From positions 1 through 64,000 of the forward strand of contig JANRJI010000151.1 of the NCBI GenBank assembly GCA_033764055.1: a stretch of 64,000 nucleotides of DNA. Reading direction: 5' to 3'. Positions 24,885 to 32,947 of this stretch are shown in pieces. Every line of letters starts with the position of its first letter. The stretch's first letter is position 1. This DNA comes from Ga0077555 sp033764055. GTDB lineage: Bacteria; Pseudomonadota; Alphaproteobacteria; Rhizobiales; Hyphomicrobiaceae. The notes under the pieces were generated by a model that saw nothing but the letters and a program-made list of their open reading frames with translations, ran no database searches and was not told the DNA's origin. A program made the position numbers and the translations under genes.

Positions 24885-26111
24885 ATGCGCACGTTGCTCA
24901 CAAACGCCACTCTCATCGATTGCGTTCACCCAACGCCCAGGCCACGGACGACGGTGGCTATCGGGGATGATGGGCGCATCACAGAGATCGCAACCGACCG
25001 GCAGATACCAAACGCAAGCAACACCGAGGTCATCGATCTCGACGGCGCATACCTGCTGCCGGGGCTGTGGGATGTGCATATCCATCCCGACTATCTGTCG
25101 CTCGCCGACATGCCGCTCGCCGATCAAGTGGCGCTGTTCGGCCACCGCCTCATGAGCTCGCTCACCGAGTCCGGGATCATCGGATTCCGCTGTGCCGGCA
25201 CGCACAGCTTCATGGACGTGGCGTGGAAGCGCGCGTTCGATACGGGCCTGTTCGTCGGGCCCCGACTTTATGCCTGCGGGCACTTCTTGACCACGACCGG
25301 CGGTCATTTTCTTACGTCTGGCCATGCGATGGAGTGCGACGGCCCATACGGGTTCGTCAAAGCGATCCGGGAGCAGATCAAAAATGGCGTGGACCACATC
25401 AAGCTCAACCTCTCGGGCGGCATCATGGGCCCGGCATGGGACCGCCACTGGCATTCGTTCCTGCTCGAGGACGAGCTGATTGCGGCGTTCGAGATCTGTC
25501 GGCAGCGCGAGTTCAAGGTCATGGCGCACGCCACCAACCCTCACGCGGTCAAGCAGGCGATCAAGCTCGGCGCACACAGCGTTGAGCACGGCTACGTCAT
25601 GGACGACGAGTGCATCGAGAAGCTCCTGAAGCACGGCACTTGGTATGTGCCGACTCTCGCGATCAGTCACTTGACGCCCAATCAGGCGGGCAACGAGTGG
25701 GAGCGTGCCTATCTCAAGCACCGCAATCTTGCCCCATCGCTGTGTTGCCGCGCCGATGCGGCCAGCGACGTGCATGCGGCGTGGTTCCGCAAAGCGCTCA
25801 ACGCAGGCGTCAAGATGGCGCTCGGCTCGGACATCCGCCCACTGAAAGATGCCGGACTGCTGGAAATGGGGCTGTGGGTAAAGGACGGCGCCACGCCATG
25901 GCAGACGTTGCTCGCGGCGACGAAGTACGGCGCGGCTGTGTGCGGCGCCGGCGATGATTTGGGCACGGTCGAGGTGGGCAAGCTCGCCGACTTGATCGTT
26001 GTGCGCGAAAATCCCCTGGACGATATCAACAACGTGCGACAGTTGCTCCTGGTGTTGAAGGAAGGGCGCGTGGTGTCGGATAAGCGCGCACCTGTCGAAC
26101 GCAGGACGTGA
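24885..26111 (+). CDS. Metal-dependent amidohydrolase
   Basis: A 408-residue amidohydrolase-superfamily enzyme resembling imidazolonepropionase-like and prolidase-like hydrolases. Metal ligands visible in order are His-x-His (LWDVHIHPDY), a bridging lysine (DHIKLNLSGG), histidines in KVMAHATNPH and SVEHGYVMDD, and the catalytic aspartate in LGSDIRPLKD. The N- and C-terminal beta strands (TNATLIDCVHP; GKLADLIVVRENPLDD) form the usual composite sheet. The ATG at 24885 is preferred over 24840 because family homology begins at MRTLLTNA. The leaving substrate is unknown; cyclic amides and peptides are typical. No transporter adjoins it. Confidence 0.88.
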   Translation: MRTLLTNATLIDCVHPTPRPRTTVAIGDDGRITEIATDRQIPNASNTEVIDLDGAYLLPGLWDVHIHPDYLSLADMPLADQVALFGHRLMSSLTESGIIGFRCAGTHSFMDVAWKRAFDTGLFVGPRLYACGHFLTTTGGHFLTSGHAMECDGPYGFVKAIREQIKNGVDHIKLNLSGGIMGPAWDRHWHSFLLEDELIAAFEICRQREFKVMAHATNPHAVKQAIKLGAHSVEHGYVMDDECIEKLLKHGTWYVPTLAISHLTPNQAGNEWERAYLKHRNLAPSLCCRADAASDVHAAWFRKALNAGVKMALGSDIRPLKDAGLLEMGLWVKDGATPWQTLLAATKYGAAVCGAGDDLGTVEVGKLADLIVVRENPLDDINNVRQLLLVLKEGRVVSDKRAPVERRT

Positions 26112-26504
26112 TCGGCCCGTCGGAGCAACCCCACCGTCATGTCGGAGACGCGCCCGCACAGGATGCCCTGCCGCTAGCGCCCTGCGCCCGGCTTGCGCCG
26201 TGGCGTTGACCGCTCCAGAGGCCGGATGCTGCAGTCTGTCGTCTTGCCGGAGGCGAGCCAGAAAGAGTCTTCGTACGCCTCGCGACGCGACCCGCGGTGC
26301 GACAGACCGGGGCCGCGTATGGGGGAGGCGGCAGGGGGTGGGGATAAGTGGGGGTGTGGCGGGGTGTGCTATGCGGAGGGGGCGGACGTTGACCGCCCGG
26401 TCAGCCCGGCACGGTCGCGCGCTCTATGTGACCCCTGAGTTGGCTCTAACAGCGGAAACGTGCACGCGAAGCGTTGCTCTGTCGGATATGGCACTGCCTT
26501 TCAG
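26112..26504. other. Gene-free region with a G-run cluster
   Basis: No supported gene. The notable content is six runs of four or more G on the plus strand between 26321 and 26382 (five-G runs at 26321, 26334, 26350 and 26378; four-G runs at 26340 and 26361). This is a strong candidate for G-quadruplex formation. The rest shows no coding pattern or terminator. Confidence 0.5.
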
Positions 26505-26561
26505 GTGTCATCCTCGCGCTTGCCTGCCCTCGGCGGAGGCCGATGGGTCGCGAGGACCCAT
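26505..26561. repeat. Palindromic repeat copy B, split by 25 bases
   Basis: GTGTCATCCTCGCGCTTG (26505-26522) and TCGCGAGGACCCAT (26548-26561) are exactly the two halves of the intact copy at 26928-26959 read in reverse, interrupted by a 25-base insert. It forms the left border of the GIY-YIG gene, whose last codons and stop are made of repeat sequence. Confidence 0.85.
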
Positions 26562-26884
26562 TTCTCCGCGGGCTCTGTCGACGCGGTTTCCCGGCAGCGT
26601 CAGCAGCATAGGGTAAAGGTCAACCCAATGCGGGTTCTCGCGCTCGATCAGGTTGATCTTCCACTGCCGCACCCAATGCTTGAGCGCCTTCTCACGCTGA
26701 ATGGCCGCCTCGATGTCGCCGAACGGCTCGTGATGGACCAGCATCTTCACACCGTAACGGGCGGTGAACCGAGAGCCCGTTCCCTGCGATGCGCCTCGAC
26801 ACGGCCGAGCAGGTTGTTGGTCAAGCCGATGTAGAGCGTCCCGTACGGCTTGCTCGCAAGGATGTAGACCCAGTACGTGTGCAT
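26508..26884 (-). pseudogene. Frameshifted GIY-YIG (YhbQ/UPF0213-like) endonuclease
   Basis: The N-terminal part starts at the ATG 26884 and reads MHTYWVYILASKPYGTLYIG, giving the YVY/YIG catalytic core with LTNNLLGRVEAHR. It then leaves frame near 26767-26776, reaching a stop. The C-terminal part continues one frame over: YGVKMLVHHE, IEAAIQREKALKHWVRQWK and NPHWVDLYP, exactly the expected remainder. One missing base after CTCGG would restore GFTARYGVK. The C-terminal 20 or so codons are encoded by the flanking repeat. Either a decayed gene or a sequencing error; inverted repeat copies bracket it. Confidence 0.8.
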
Positions 26885-26927
26885 GGAGCTCGCATTGCTC
26901 AGCCGAGAGTATCGAGCGTGCTGCACG

Positions 26928-26959
26928 ATGGGTCCTCGCGACAAGCGCGAGGATGACAC
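26928..26959. repeat. Palindromic repeat copy C (intact)
   Basis: This 32-base element, read in reverse, is GTGTCATCCTCGCGCTTG followed by TCGCGAGGACCCAT, with an 8-bp inner palindrome TCCTCGCG/CGCGAGGA. It lies 44 bases before the GIY-YIG start, in inverted orientation to copy B. Similar elements are common in Rhizobiales genomes near GIY-YIG genes (general knowledge). Confidence 0.85.
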
Positions 26960-27464
26960 AGGGGGAACGGCGGGCAATGATGCGAGCGGCATGACGGGAG
27001 GCGGCTTTGCGGAGAAAGCAGCCCTCGCCGCATCTTCCAGGGCTCCCCGGCCGGCGCGTTCGACGACGTCCGCTTGACCTCCGTCACCGGTCGACAACAA
27101 TGCAGACCTGATTTTGGCGTGAGTCGCTTCGTGATGGCGTGGAAGCAGGACAACAAAGGAACGACCTGGGTAGCGTCGCCGGTTGAACTCTCCCACCTCA
27201 ACTCCAACGGGCACGCAAAACACAACGGAGGACGTTAAGGCCACGACATGTTTCTTCGAGAAGACGTTGAAGGACAAGGCAGACAAGTCGAACACGCTCG
27301 ACATGGAGTTCTGATGCTCGTCGTACTTCGATGGCGAGAACCTTGTTTATCTTCGAGTAGACGATCAGGCGCTAATCATGAACGAAAAGCAGGGCCGCGA
27401 GTTTTGCGAGCAGGTCGCGGCGCTCGGACGTTATCTTGGCTACGTGAAGTCTTAGGAGTGGATT
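26960..27464 (+). other. Lower-GC stretch with a degraded small reading frame
   Basis: No confident gene. Composition is visibly less GC-rich than the surroundings. In one frame, an open run ending in KDKADKSNTLDMEF meets TGA at 27312-27314, then continues in the same frame for 46 codons (YFDGENLVYLRVDDQALIMN, then GREFCEQVAALGRYLGYVKS) to TAG at 27453-27455. The only ATG after the TGA (about 27378) would give 25 residues. The second stop overlaps the ribosome site of the next gene, suggesting a former coupled upstream gene. Read-through or selenocysteine is not supported. Confidence 0.35.
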
Positions 27465-28295
27465 GTGGCCGGGCAAGACGAATTCGTGGCGCTGGGTCGC
27501 TGGGGAACTTTGATTTTGCTCAGGCATATTGTGCCTATTTGTGAACGCGATGCGCGGGGGCACACTCAGGGGCACGGTAGTGCACTGCTAGTCGAATACA
27601 GCGGGTCCAACTTCCTCGTTACAGCGAGCCACGTGTTGGCCCCGATCAGAGAGGGCCGCCGTCTCTACTTTCCAGCTGCGACGCACCAAGAGCGCACAGT
27701 AGTTGGGCCGTGTCTCGTGACCAAAGGGCAGAACGGCTCGGTCGATGAGCGCGACGTTGCAGTCGTGCGCTTACTTGGCAATGGGCAGCCGCCGTATCCG
27801 GAGGTCGATAAAGCGTGCTTACCCTTCGCCAATCTAAAGCCTCACTCGGCGCGGCGATCATCGATGGTTTACTTCGCCACCGGATTTCCTGCGACGCGCA
27901 CCAAGACCCACGTAAAGCGCCAAAGGGTTGAAGTCGAGCCATTCGGTCATCGCGTCCCCTCCATCGATGAGGCACGATATGCCTCGCTTGGGCTGGACCC
28001 GCGAATGAGTATCGCGATGCAGTTTGATGTGAAGTCCGTCATGGTGGCTACTGGACAGCGCCAACGCGCTGCCGATCCTCACGGAATGAGCGGTTCGCCG
28101 GTTTGGGAACTCTACGACCATGCGGGGCCGAATGATCTTCGAAGCTGTGTCGCAGGGATCCTCATCGAGCACCGGCCCAAAGACAAGGTTCTCATCGCTA
28201 CCGACATCAGCGTTGCTATCGACATGATCAAGGCGCTTGCGACCGAGGCAGCCAACACGGCTCAGGCCATCCCCCCAAAAATAGCCGGCCCATGA
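27465..28295 (+). CDS. Trypsin-like serine peptidase, cytoplasmic
   Basis: A 276-residue protein of the chymotrypsin/trypsin fold with no signal peptide. The catalytic triad is readable: His56 in FLVTASHVLAP, Asp97 in DERDVAVVRLL, and Ser209 in HGMSGSPVWEL; the usual GxSGGP is GMSGSP here. Starts with GTG, with AGGAG 8 nt upstream, the site overlapping the end of a degraded frame. Base composition is more AT-rich than the flanks, and repeat elements lie on both sides, so recent transfer is likely. Cytoplasmic trypsin-like domains are often found in conflict or defence systems, but no partner effector is visible here. Target unknown. Confidence 0.72.
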   Translation: MAGQDEFVALGRWGTLILLRHIVPICERDARGHTQGHGSALLVEYSGSNFLVTASHVLAPIREGRRLYFPAATHQERTVVGPCLVTKGQNGSVDERDVAVVRLLGNGQPPYPEVDKACLPFANLKPHSARRSSMVYFATGFPATRTKTHVKRQRVEVEPFGHRVPSIDEARYASLGLDPRMSIAMQFDVKSVMVATGQRQRAADPHGMSGSPVWELYDHAGPNDLRSCVAGILIEHRPKDKVLIATDISVAIDMIKALATEAANTAQAIPPKIAGP

Positions 28296-28531
28296 TCGTC
28301 GCTAGCCCTGCGTGGCTCTAATTCTGGGCGTGGTCAGTGCGCGATCGACATCGCGGGTATCGTTCGCCTAGTACATCAATTCCACTGAACCTTTTTGGCG
28401 TGGATAAAGCTGTCCAATGTTGACGCGATACCCCAACGAGCTGACATGGTCGGCGGCGATAAAGTTGCAGCCGATTTCTGAGGGCCGATGTCCGTAATTG
28501 TATAAAAGCGCCCCGCATCAAAAAGGAGGGG

Positions 28532-28555
28532 GTTTGGGGGACACGTCCCCCAAAC
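28532..28555. repeat. Perfect 11-bp inverted repeat
   Basis: GTTTGGGGGAC and GTCCCCCAAAC are separated by two bases, preceded by AAAAAGGAGG. No T-run follows on either strand. It could be a mobile-element scar or a protein-binding palindrome. Confidence 0.6.
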
Positions 28556-28631
28556 GGGTGCGGGCCCGTGGCCCGCTCGCGCGCCGCGCGAACGGCTGCC
28601 CCTCACGCCGACCCTCTGCCCCTCACCCTGA

Positions 28632-28668
28632 CCCTCTCCCCATGCACGTGTAGGGCATGGGGAGAGGG
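28632..28668. repeat. REP-like hairpin, second locus
   Basis: CCCTCTCCCCATGC and GCATGGGGAGAGGG form a perfect 14-bp stem with a 9-base loop, preceded by CTCACCCTGA. The arm CCTCTCCCCAT and the CACCC-nnA-CCCTCTCCCC flank are shared with the pair between rbfA and truB, so these are dispersed copies of one family. Confidence 0.8.
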
Positions 28669-28727
28669 AGTGTCCGTGCGCGCTGGACGCCCGGCGCGGG
28701 ATCGCCCGCCCGACTCGGCTCACCCCC

Positions 28728-29192
28728 CTACCCCCTCCGTCTCGCATGCGCCTCCAGGAACGGCTTCACGAGTTCCGCCGCGGGGCCCTTCTCGAAGGCG
28801 GGGACGCCGGCGGGGAGCGGGGCCGAGGCCGGGGCGCGGGACGTGAACACGGCGACCGAGGGTGTGAACGCGCTCGGATCGTCGAGGCTGCCTGCCTGGA
28901 TGAAGGCGATCTGCGGCGTCTCGGGCCGGCGGATCAGCACGGGGCTGCCGCAGGCGCCGCAGAAGCCGCGGTTCATGGTGCGACCGCTGTCGGCCTTGGC
29001 GGTGTGGTACGCGGGCTCGGCGCCCGAGAGCGTCAACCGGTCGTCGGCGACCAGCATCACCTCGGCGAACGCGCTGCCGCTCGCGCGCCGGCAGTCGTCG
29101 CAATAGCACTGCACCTGCAGGATCGGGGTCTCGCTCATCTCATAGCGGATGCGGCCGCAAGCGCAGCCGCCGGTCAGCTTGGTCATCGTCAT
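28728..29192 (-). CDS. GFA-domain (CENP-V/glutathione-dependent formaldehyde-activating) protein
   Basis: A 154-residue zinc-binding protein of the GFA family. It has the cysteine sets GGCACGRIRYEM, QCYCDDCRRASGS and FCGACGSPVLIRR that bind two zinc ions. Some members were linked to glutathione-formaldehyde adducts, but most have no proven activity. The ribosome site GGAGGG fits better with the second ATG (29186) than the first. It lies about 30 bp downstream of otnC on the same strand, so it may be co-transcribed. Confidence 0.87.
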   Translation of the reverse strand: MTMTKLTGGCACGRIRYEMSETPILQVQCYCDDCRRASGSAFAEVMLVADDRLTLSGAEPAYHTAKADSGRTMNRGFCGACGSPVLIRRPETPQIAFIQAGSLDDPSAFTPSVAVFTSRAPASAPLPAGVPAFEKGPAAELVKPFLEAHARRRG

Positions 29193-29223
29193 TCCCTCCG
29201 CGCTCCGTCGTGGTCGTGACGGG

Positions 29224-29859
29224 CTACCCGAACCTCTCCCGTAGCGCCGCCACCTGGCTCCCCGTCAACGTCCGCACCCGCTCGCCGCGGAGCAGAAGGA
29301 ACAGCTTGGCCGTCTCCTCCAGCTCCTCGATGGCGTCCTGGGCGGCGGAGAGGGAGGTGCCGGCCACCACGGGGCCGTGGTTGGCGAGCAGCATGGCGTG
29401 GTGCTTGCCGGCGAGCCCGGCGACCGCCTCGGCCAGCGCCTCGTCCCCCGGCGGGAAGTAGGGGACGAGCGGCAGCGTGCCGACGCGCATCACGAAATAG
29501 GCCGTGATCGGCGGCAGGCAGCAGGCCGGGTCGATGCCGTCGAGGCACGAGACCGCCACCGAGTGCGTCGAGTGGAGGTGCACCACGGCGCCGGCCTTCG
29601 GGCGCTCGCGATACATGCACGTGTGGAGGAACGCTTCCTTGGTCGGCTTGTCGCCGCCGATGTGCCGGCCGCTGGCATCGAGCCGGGAGAGCCGCGCCGG
29701 ATCGAGCGTGCCGAGCGAGGAGCCCGTCGGCGTCATCAGCCAGCCGCCGTCGGGGAGCGCCGCCGAGATGTTGCCCGTCGAGCCGTGCGTGAGCCCGCGC
29801 TCGAACAGCGATTGCCCGACGCGGCAGATGTCCTCGGCGAGCTTCGCGTCCGCGCTCAT
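29224..29859 (-). CDS. otnC: 3-oxo-tetronate 4-phosphate decarboxylase (class II aldolase family)
   Basis: A 211-residue class II aldolase/adducin-family protein. It has the zinc-binding HLHSTHSVAVSCL motif, a further histidine in LLANHGPVVAG, and the phosphate-binding start THGSTGNISAALPDGG then MTPTGSSLGTLDPARL. In the characterised pathway OtnC decarboxylates 3-oxo-tetronate 4-phosphate to dihydroxyacetone phosphate. Its ATG overlaps the otnK stop by four bases (ATGA), so the two are translationally coupled; this linkage is the main reason for the assignment. The frame runs far upstream antisense-like through otnK, but is not coding there. Confidence 0.87.
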   Translation of the reverse strand: MSADAKLAEDICRVGQSLFERGLTHGSTGNISAALPDGGWLMTPTGSSLGTLDPARLSRLDASGRHIGGDKPTKEAFLHTCMYRERPKAGAVVHLHSTHSVAVSCLDGIDPACCLPPITAYFVMRVGTLPLVPYFPPGDEALAEAVAGLAGKHHAMLLANHGPVVAGTSLSAAQDAIEELEETAKLFLLLRGERVRTLTGSQVAALRERFG

Positions 29860-31121
29860 GCGAGCTTCTCCCAGGCTTTGACGAAGAAGTCCGGGCCGCC
29901 GAAGTTGCCGGACTTGAGCGCCAGCACGAGGTCGTGGCCAACGGCGCGGGTCCACGGCACGCCGGGGTCGATCTCGGGGCCGATCTCGAGGGCCGTGACG
30001 CCGAGGCCGTTGACGACGGCGCCCGACGTCTCGCCGCCGGCCACGATGAGGCGCGTGACGCCGCCCGCGACGAGCTCCCGGGCTACGGCAGCGAGCGCGC
30101 GCTCGACGATGGCGCCGGCCTCCTCGCGGCCGAGGCGAGCCTGCACGGCCTTCACGGCGGCGGGCTCGGCGCTCGAGTAGACGAGGAACGGCTTCTCCGC
30201 CGGCTGTCTCGCCGCCCATGCGACCATCGCGGCCGGCGATTGCGTGCCGTCGGCGAGGGCCAGCGGGTCGATCTCGAGCGCCGGGAGGCCTGCCGCCTTC
30301 GCCGCCGCCACCTGGCCGCGCGTCGCCTCCGAGCACGAGCCGGCGAGGATGGCGGCCCGCCCGGGCGGCGCCGTCATCGTGCGCGGGGCCTCGGCCGCCT
30401 GCATCAGCCCCTCGGCGATGAAGTTCGCCGGCAAGCCGAGCGCCACGCCCGAGCCGCCGGTGATCAGCGCCATGCCGGCGGCGGCGGCGCCCATCTCGAC
30501 GAGGTCGCGGTCGGTGATGGCGTCGACGACGACGAAGCGCTCGCCCCCTGCGCGGGCGGCGGCGAAGGCCCCGGCGATGGCGGCGCGGCCCTGCTGCACG
30601 ATCGGGTAGGGCACGAGCCCGACCTTGCCCTTCGACTGGCGCTGCATGACGCGCACGAGGTTGCTGTCGCGCATGGGCGTCAGCGGGTGGTCCTTCATCG
30701 GGCTTTCGGCGAGCGGCACCTCGCCGACGAACAGGTTGCCCATGTAGACCGTGCGCTTGTTGGTCGGGAAGGCCGGGCATACGAGCGCCAGATCCGCGTC
30801 GAGATGCGCCATCAGCGCCTCGGCCACGGGGCCGATGTTGCCTTCGTCGGTCGAATCGAAGGTCGAGCAGTACTTGAAGAAGAGCTGCCGCGCGCCGAGG
30901 GCCTGGAGCGCGCGGGCGCTCGCGAGCGACAGCGTCACAGCCTCGGCGACGGGACATGTCCGCGTTTTCAAGGCCACCACGATCGCGTCGAACGGCGCGA
31001 GCCTCGCGTCGTTCGATCGAGGCACCTCCATAACCTGCAGCGTGCGCATGCCCGCCCGGGTCAGCATGATGGCGAGGTCCGTCGCGCCGGTCAGGTCGTC
31101 GGCGATGCATCCGAGTAGCAA
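29856..31121 (-). CDS. otnK: 3-oxo-tetronate kinase (four-carbon acid sugar kinase)
   Basis: A 421-residue DUF1537-type kinase. It phosphorylates 3-oxo-tetronate (from threonate or erythronate) at C4 before OtnC acts. The N-terminal substrate domain starts GCIADDLTGATDLAIMLTRA, with the FFKYCSTFDSTDEGNIGPV block. The C-terminal nucleotide domain has LIVAGGETSGAVVNGLGV and GNFGGPDFFVKAWEKL. The start is TTG at 31121 with CGGAG 8 nt upstream; no better start exists. The usual dehydrogenase (LtnD) and isomerase (OtnI) are not adjacent, and an MFS carrier lies about 350 bp upstream on the same strand. Confidence 0.92.
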   Translation of the reverse strand: MLLGCIADDLTGATDLAIMLTRAGMRTLQVMEVPRSNDARLAPFDAIVVALKTRTCPVAEAVTLSLASARALQALGARQLFFKYCSTFDSTDEGNIGPVAEALMAHLDADLALVCPAFPTNKRTVYMGNLFVGEVPLAESPMKDHPLTPMRDSNLVRVMQRQSKGKVGLVPYPIVQQGRAAIAGAFAAARAGGERFVVVDAITDRDLVEMGAAAAGMALITGGSGVALGLPANFIAEGLMQAAEAPRTMTAPPGRAAILAGSCSEATRGQVAAAKAAGLPALEIDPLALADGTQSPAAMVAWAARQPAEKPFLVYSSAEPAAVKAVQARLGREEAGAIVERALAAVARELVAGGVTRLIVAGGETSGAVVNGLGVTALEIGPEIDPGVPWTRAVGHDLVLALKSGNFGGPDFFVKAWEKLA

Positions 31122-31152
31122 GGGCGGCTCCGTGGCGTCCGTGGTGCAGCCG

Positions 31153-31374
31153 TCAGCTGCTGCATGATTCTAGGACGAGAGACATTGCGCCGGCAATGAC
31201 GCGGACGACAAAGGCGGCAGCGCTCGCCAAGATGTCCAAGACACCGCCGACGCCGAACGAGAGCACCTCGAAAGCGATCTCCCACCACGCGCTCTGCTGG
31301 CGACGCTCGTCTTCGTCCTCGTCTTCGTCGCGGCTCGGCGCCGGGGGGTCCACGGGCGTGTCGGGCAATGGCAT
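31153..31374 (-). CDS. Small membrane-associated protein, unknown function
   Basis: A 73-residue protein with a proline-rich start, an acidic run (SRDEDEDEDERRQQS) and a hydrophobic second half (LSFGVGGVLDILASAAAFVV, then VIAGAMSLVLE). AAGGAC lies 8 nt before the ATG, which supports translation. It sits between the MFS gene and otnK on the same strand. No family was recognised; a single- or double-pass inner-membrane peptide is the likely form. Confidence 0.5.
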   Translation of the reverse strand: MPLPDTPVDPPAPSRDEDEDEDERRQQSAWWEIAFEVLSFGVGGVLDILASAAAFVVRVIAGAMSLVLESCSS

Positions 31375-31476
31375 GACGCGTGTCCTTCATTCTGAACAAT
31401 CGTCAGCATGCCGGCGGAGTCGAGCGCAATTATGGTCGCGGCGATCACGAATTCGCCAGCCGGGCACGAGGTGCCG

Positions 31477-32778
31477 TCATGGCTGACGCGTCATGCGCCG
31501 CCCCGGCGACACCGGGCGAGGCCCAGCTCCAGGGCCGCGGTCGCCGGCAAGCTCGGCTGGACGCATCAGCACGAACGCGACAAGTGCGAGCCCCATGAGC
31601 CCCGCGATAGCAAGAAAGGCAGCCGTCCAGCCAGCTCGTGACATGCCCCCGGAAGCGTCGAGAATGACCCCGACCAGAAGCGGCCCGACGAAGCCACCGG
31701 CATAGCCCAGCATGGAGTGCACCGCGAGCGTCGCGCCGCGGCGCGACGGATCGGCGGTGCCCGCGGCGCCGGCCGTCAGCGACGAGGAATCGAGCCACAC
31801 AACGATGCCGTAAAGCATGATCAGTCCCGCGGCCAACCAGTAGGACAGCGTACCGAGCCAGCCGAGCGAGCCGCCGACGACGATGGAGGCAATCATCGCC
31901 AGCACGATCAGGTGCCGTCGCCCGACGCGGATCGCCGCCTCGTTGCCCATGACGCTCGCGACTGTCCCGACGAGGCCCAGGGCCGTGACGACCACCGTCG
32001 GTGACAGTGCGCCGGCAGCCGCGCCGGTGCTCGCGGCGACATAGCCGAGGAAGGCGACACCCCAGCCGCGGAGCGCGTTCATCTCGAGGGTGTGAACGCA
32101 ATACCCGATCGCGTAGGCCATGGCCGACCGATTGCGAAGCACGGGAATGAAATTGAAGAGGCCGCCGCCATCGGCCGGCTTGGCCGCGGGGGCCGACTTC
32201 GCGGGCACGCCGAGCAGCACCATCAGCCAGGCGATCGCCGCTGTAGCGGCCGCCATCCCGAAAGCCCATGACCAGCCAGCGGCGCTCGCGATGAGGTCGG
32301 CGACGAGGAACGACAAGGCGCCGGAGAAGCCGATCGACGCTGCATGGCCCGCCGTGGCGCGCGACATCATCTTGGCATCGACCTCGTCGGCGAGGAGCTT
32401 GAGGCCAGTCATGTAGGTCCCCGCCCAGCCGAAGCCCGCGAGCGCCCGGGCGCCGAAAGCCGACCAGAAGTCGCTGGCCAGCAGCGCGAACGACGCGTGG
32501 CCGAGCACGGTAGCCCCGACGCCGATGAGGTAGATTCGCTTGGGGTCGAAGCGGTCGGTCAGCGTCACAAGCACCGGCACCGAAAACATGTAGGCGCCGT
32601 AGAAGGCGGACGTGATCCAGCCGGCCTCACTGTTCGTGAGGCTCCATCGGGAGGATAGGCCGGGCAAGAGCGCCGGCCAGAAGAACGCGCCGAGTTGCAC
32701 GAGCACCTGCGCCGCACAGACCAGCACGACCAGCCGACCCGCGCGTGTGGCCCACCACGACTTGCCCTCATCCGCCAC
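31477..32778 (-). CDS. Major facilitator superfamily transporter
   Basis: A 433-residue carrier with about twelve hydrophobic segments in two halves and the MFS loop motif LTDRFDPKRIYLIG between helices 2 and 3 (A-type GxxxDrxGrr variant). A cytoplasmic loop holds DPSRRGATLAVHSMLGYAGG. The substrate is unknown. It lies upstream of the small membrane gene and the otnK/otnC pair; four-carbon sugar acid uptake is possible but not shown. Start by the first in-frame ATG, with a poor ribosome site. Confidence 0.85.
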   Translation of the reverse strand: MADEGKSWWATRAGRLVVLVCAAQVLVQLGAFFWPALLPGLSSRWSLTNSEAGWITSAFYGAYMFSVPVLVTLTDRFDPKRIYLIGVGATVLGHASFALLASDFWSAFGARALAGFGWAGTYMTGLKLLADEVDAKMMSRATAGHAASIGFSGALSFLVADLIASAAGWSWAFGMAAATAAIAWLMVLLGVPAKSAPAAKPADGGGLFNFIPVLRNRSAMAYAIGYCVHTLEMNALRGWGVAFLGYVAASTGAAAGALSPTVVVTALGLVGTVASVMGNEAAIRVGRRHLIVLAMIASIVVGGSLGWLGTLSYWLAAGLIMLYGIVVWLDSSSLTAGAAGTADPSRRGATLAVHSMLGYAGGFVGPLLVGVILDASGGMSRAGWTAAFLAIAGLMGLALVAFVLMRPAELAGDRGPGAGPRPVSPGRRMTRQP

Positions 32779-32947
32779 GTCCGCCCGCTCCCCATCCCCA
32801 TCATGGAAGTGTCACGAGTGTGCGCCGGGGGGCAGAGGGAGGGAAGGGGGTGGTTTTGACCCGTTGCGGAAGTGGAAGCTGCGGCTTTGTGTGTCTCATC
32901 GGCGTCCGCTTGCGATCACATCACGTCGGCAACAGAATGTTCGCTGG

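Larger units (their letters stand above)
28296..28727. other. Gene-free region with repeats downstream of the peptidase
   Basis: No supported gene in 432 bases. An AT-richer left part (to about 28510) has short open frames without recognisable homology. The right part holds the 11-bp inverted repeat at 28532-28555, a run of CCCTCT-type short repeats and the REP-like hairpin at 28632-28668. It likely marks the right border of the lower-GC insertion. Confidence 0.45.

Noticed and set aside
24561..26159. 532-codon leftward frame opposite the amidohydrolase and through the SDR upstream region
   Set aside because: Antisense shadow; the real leftward gene starts at 24603.
27303..27455. In-frame TGA as selenocysteine
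   Set aside because: No SECIS-like hairpin directly after it and no known selenoprotein similarity; a decayed gene is simpler.
28376..28747. 123-codon leftward frame after the peptidase
   Set aside because: Runs through repeat hairpins; the C-terminal 40 residues look protein-like but match nothing I recognise.
29934..31118. 394-codon rightward frame opposite otnK
   Set aside because: Shadow of a high-GC gene; composition is arginine/alanine/glycine-rich without domain.
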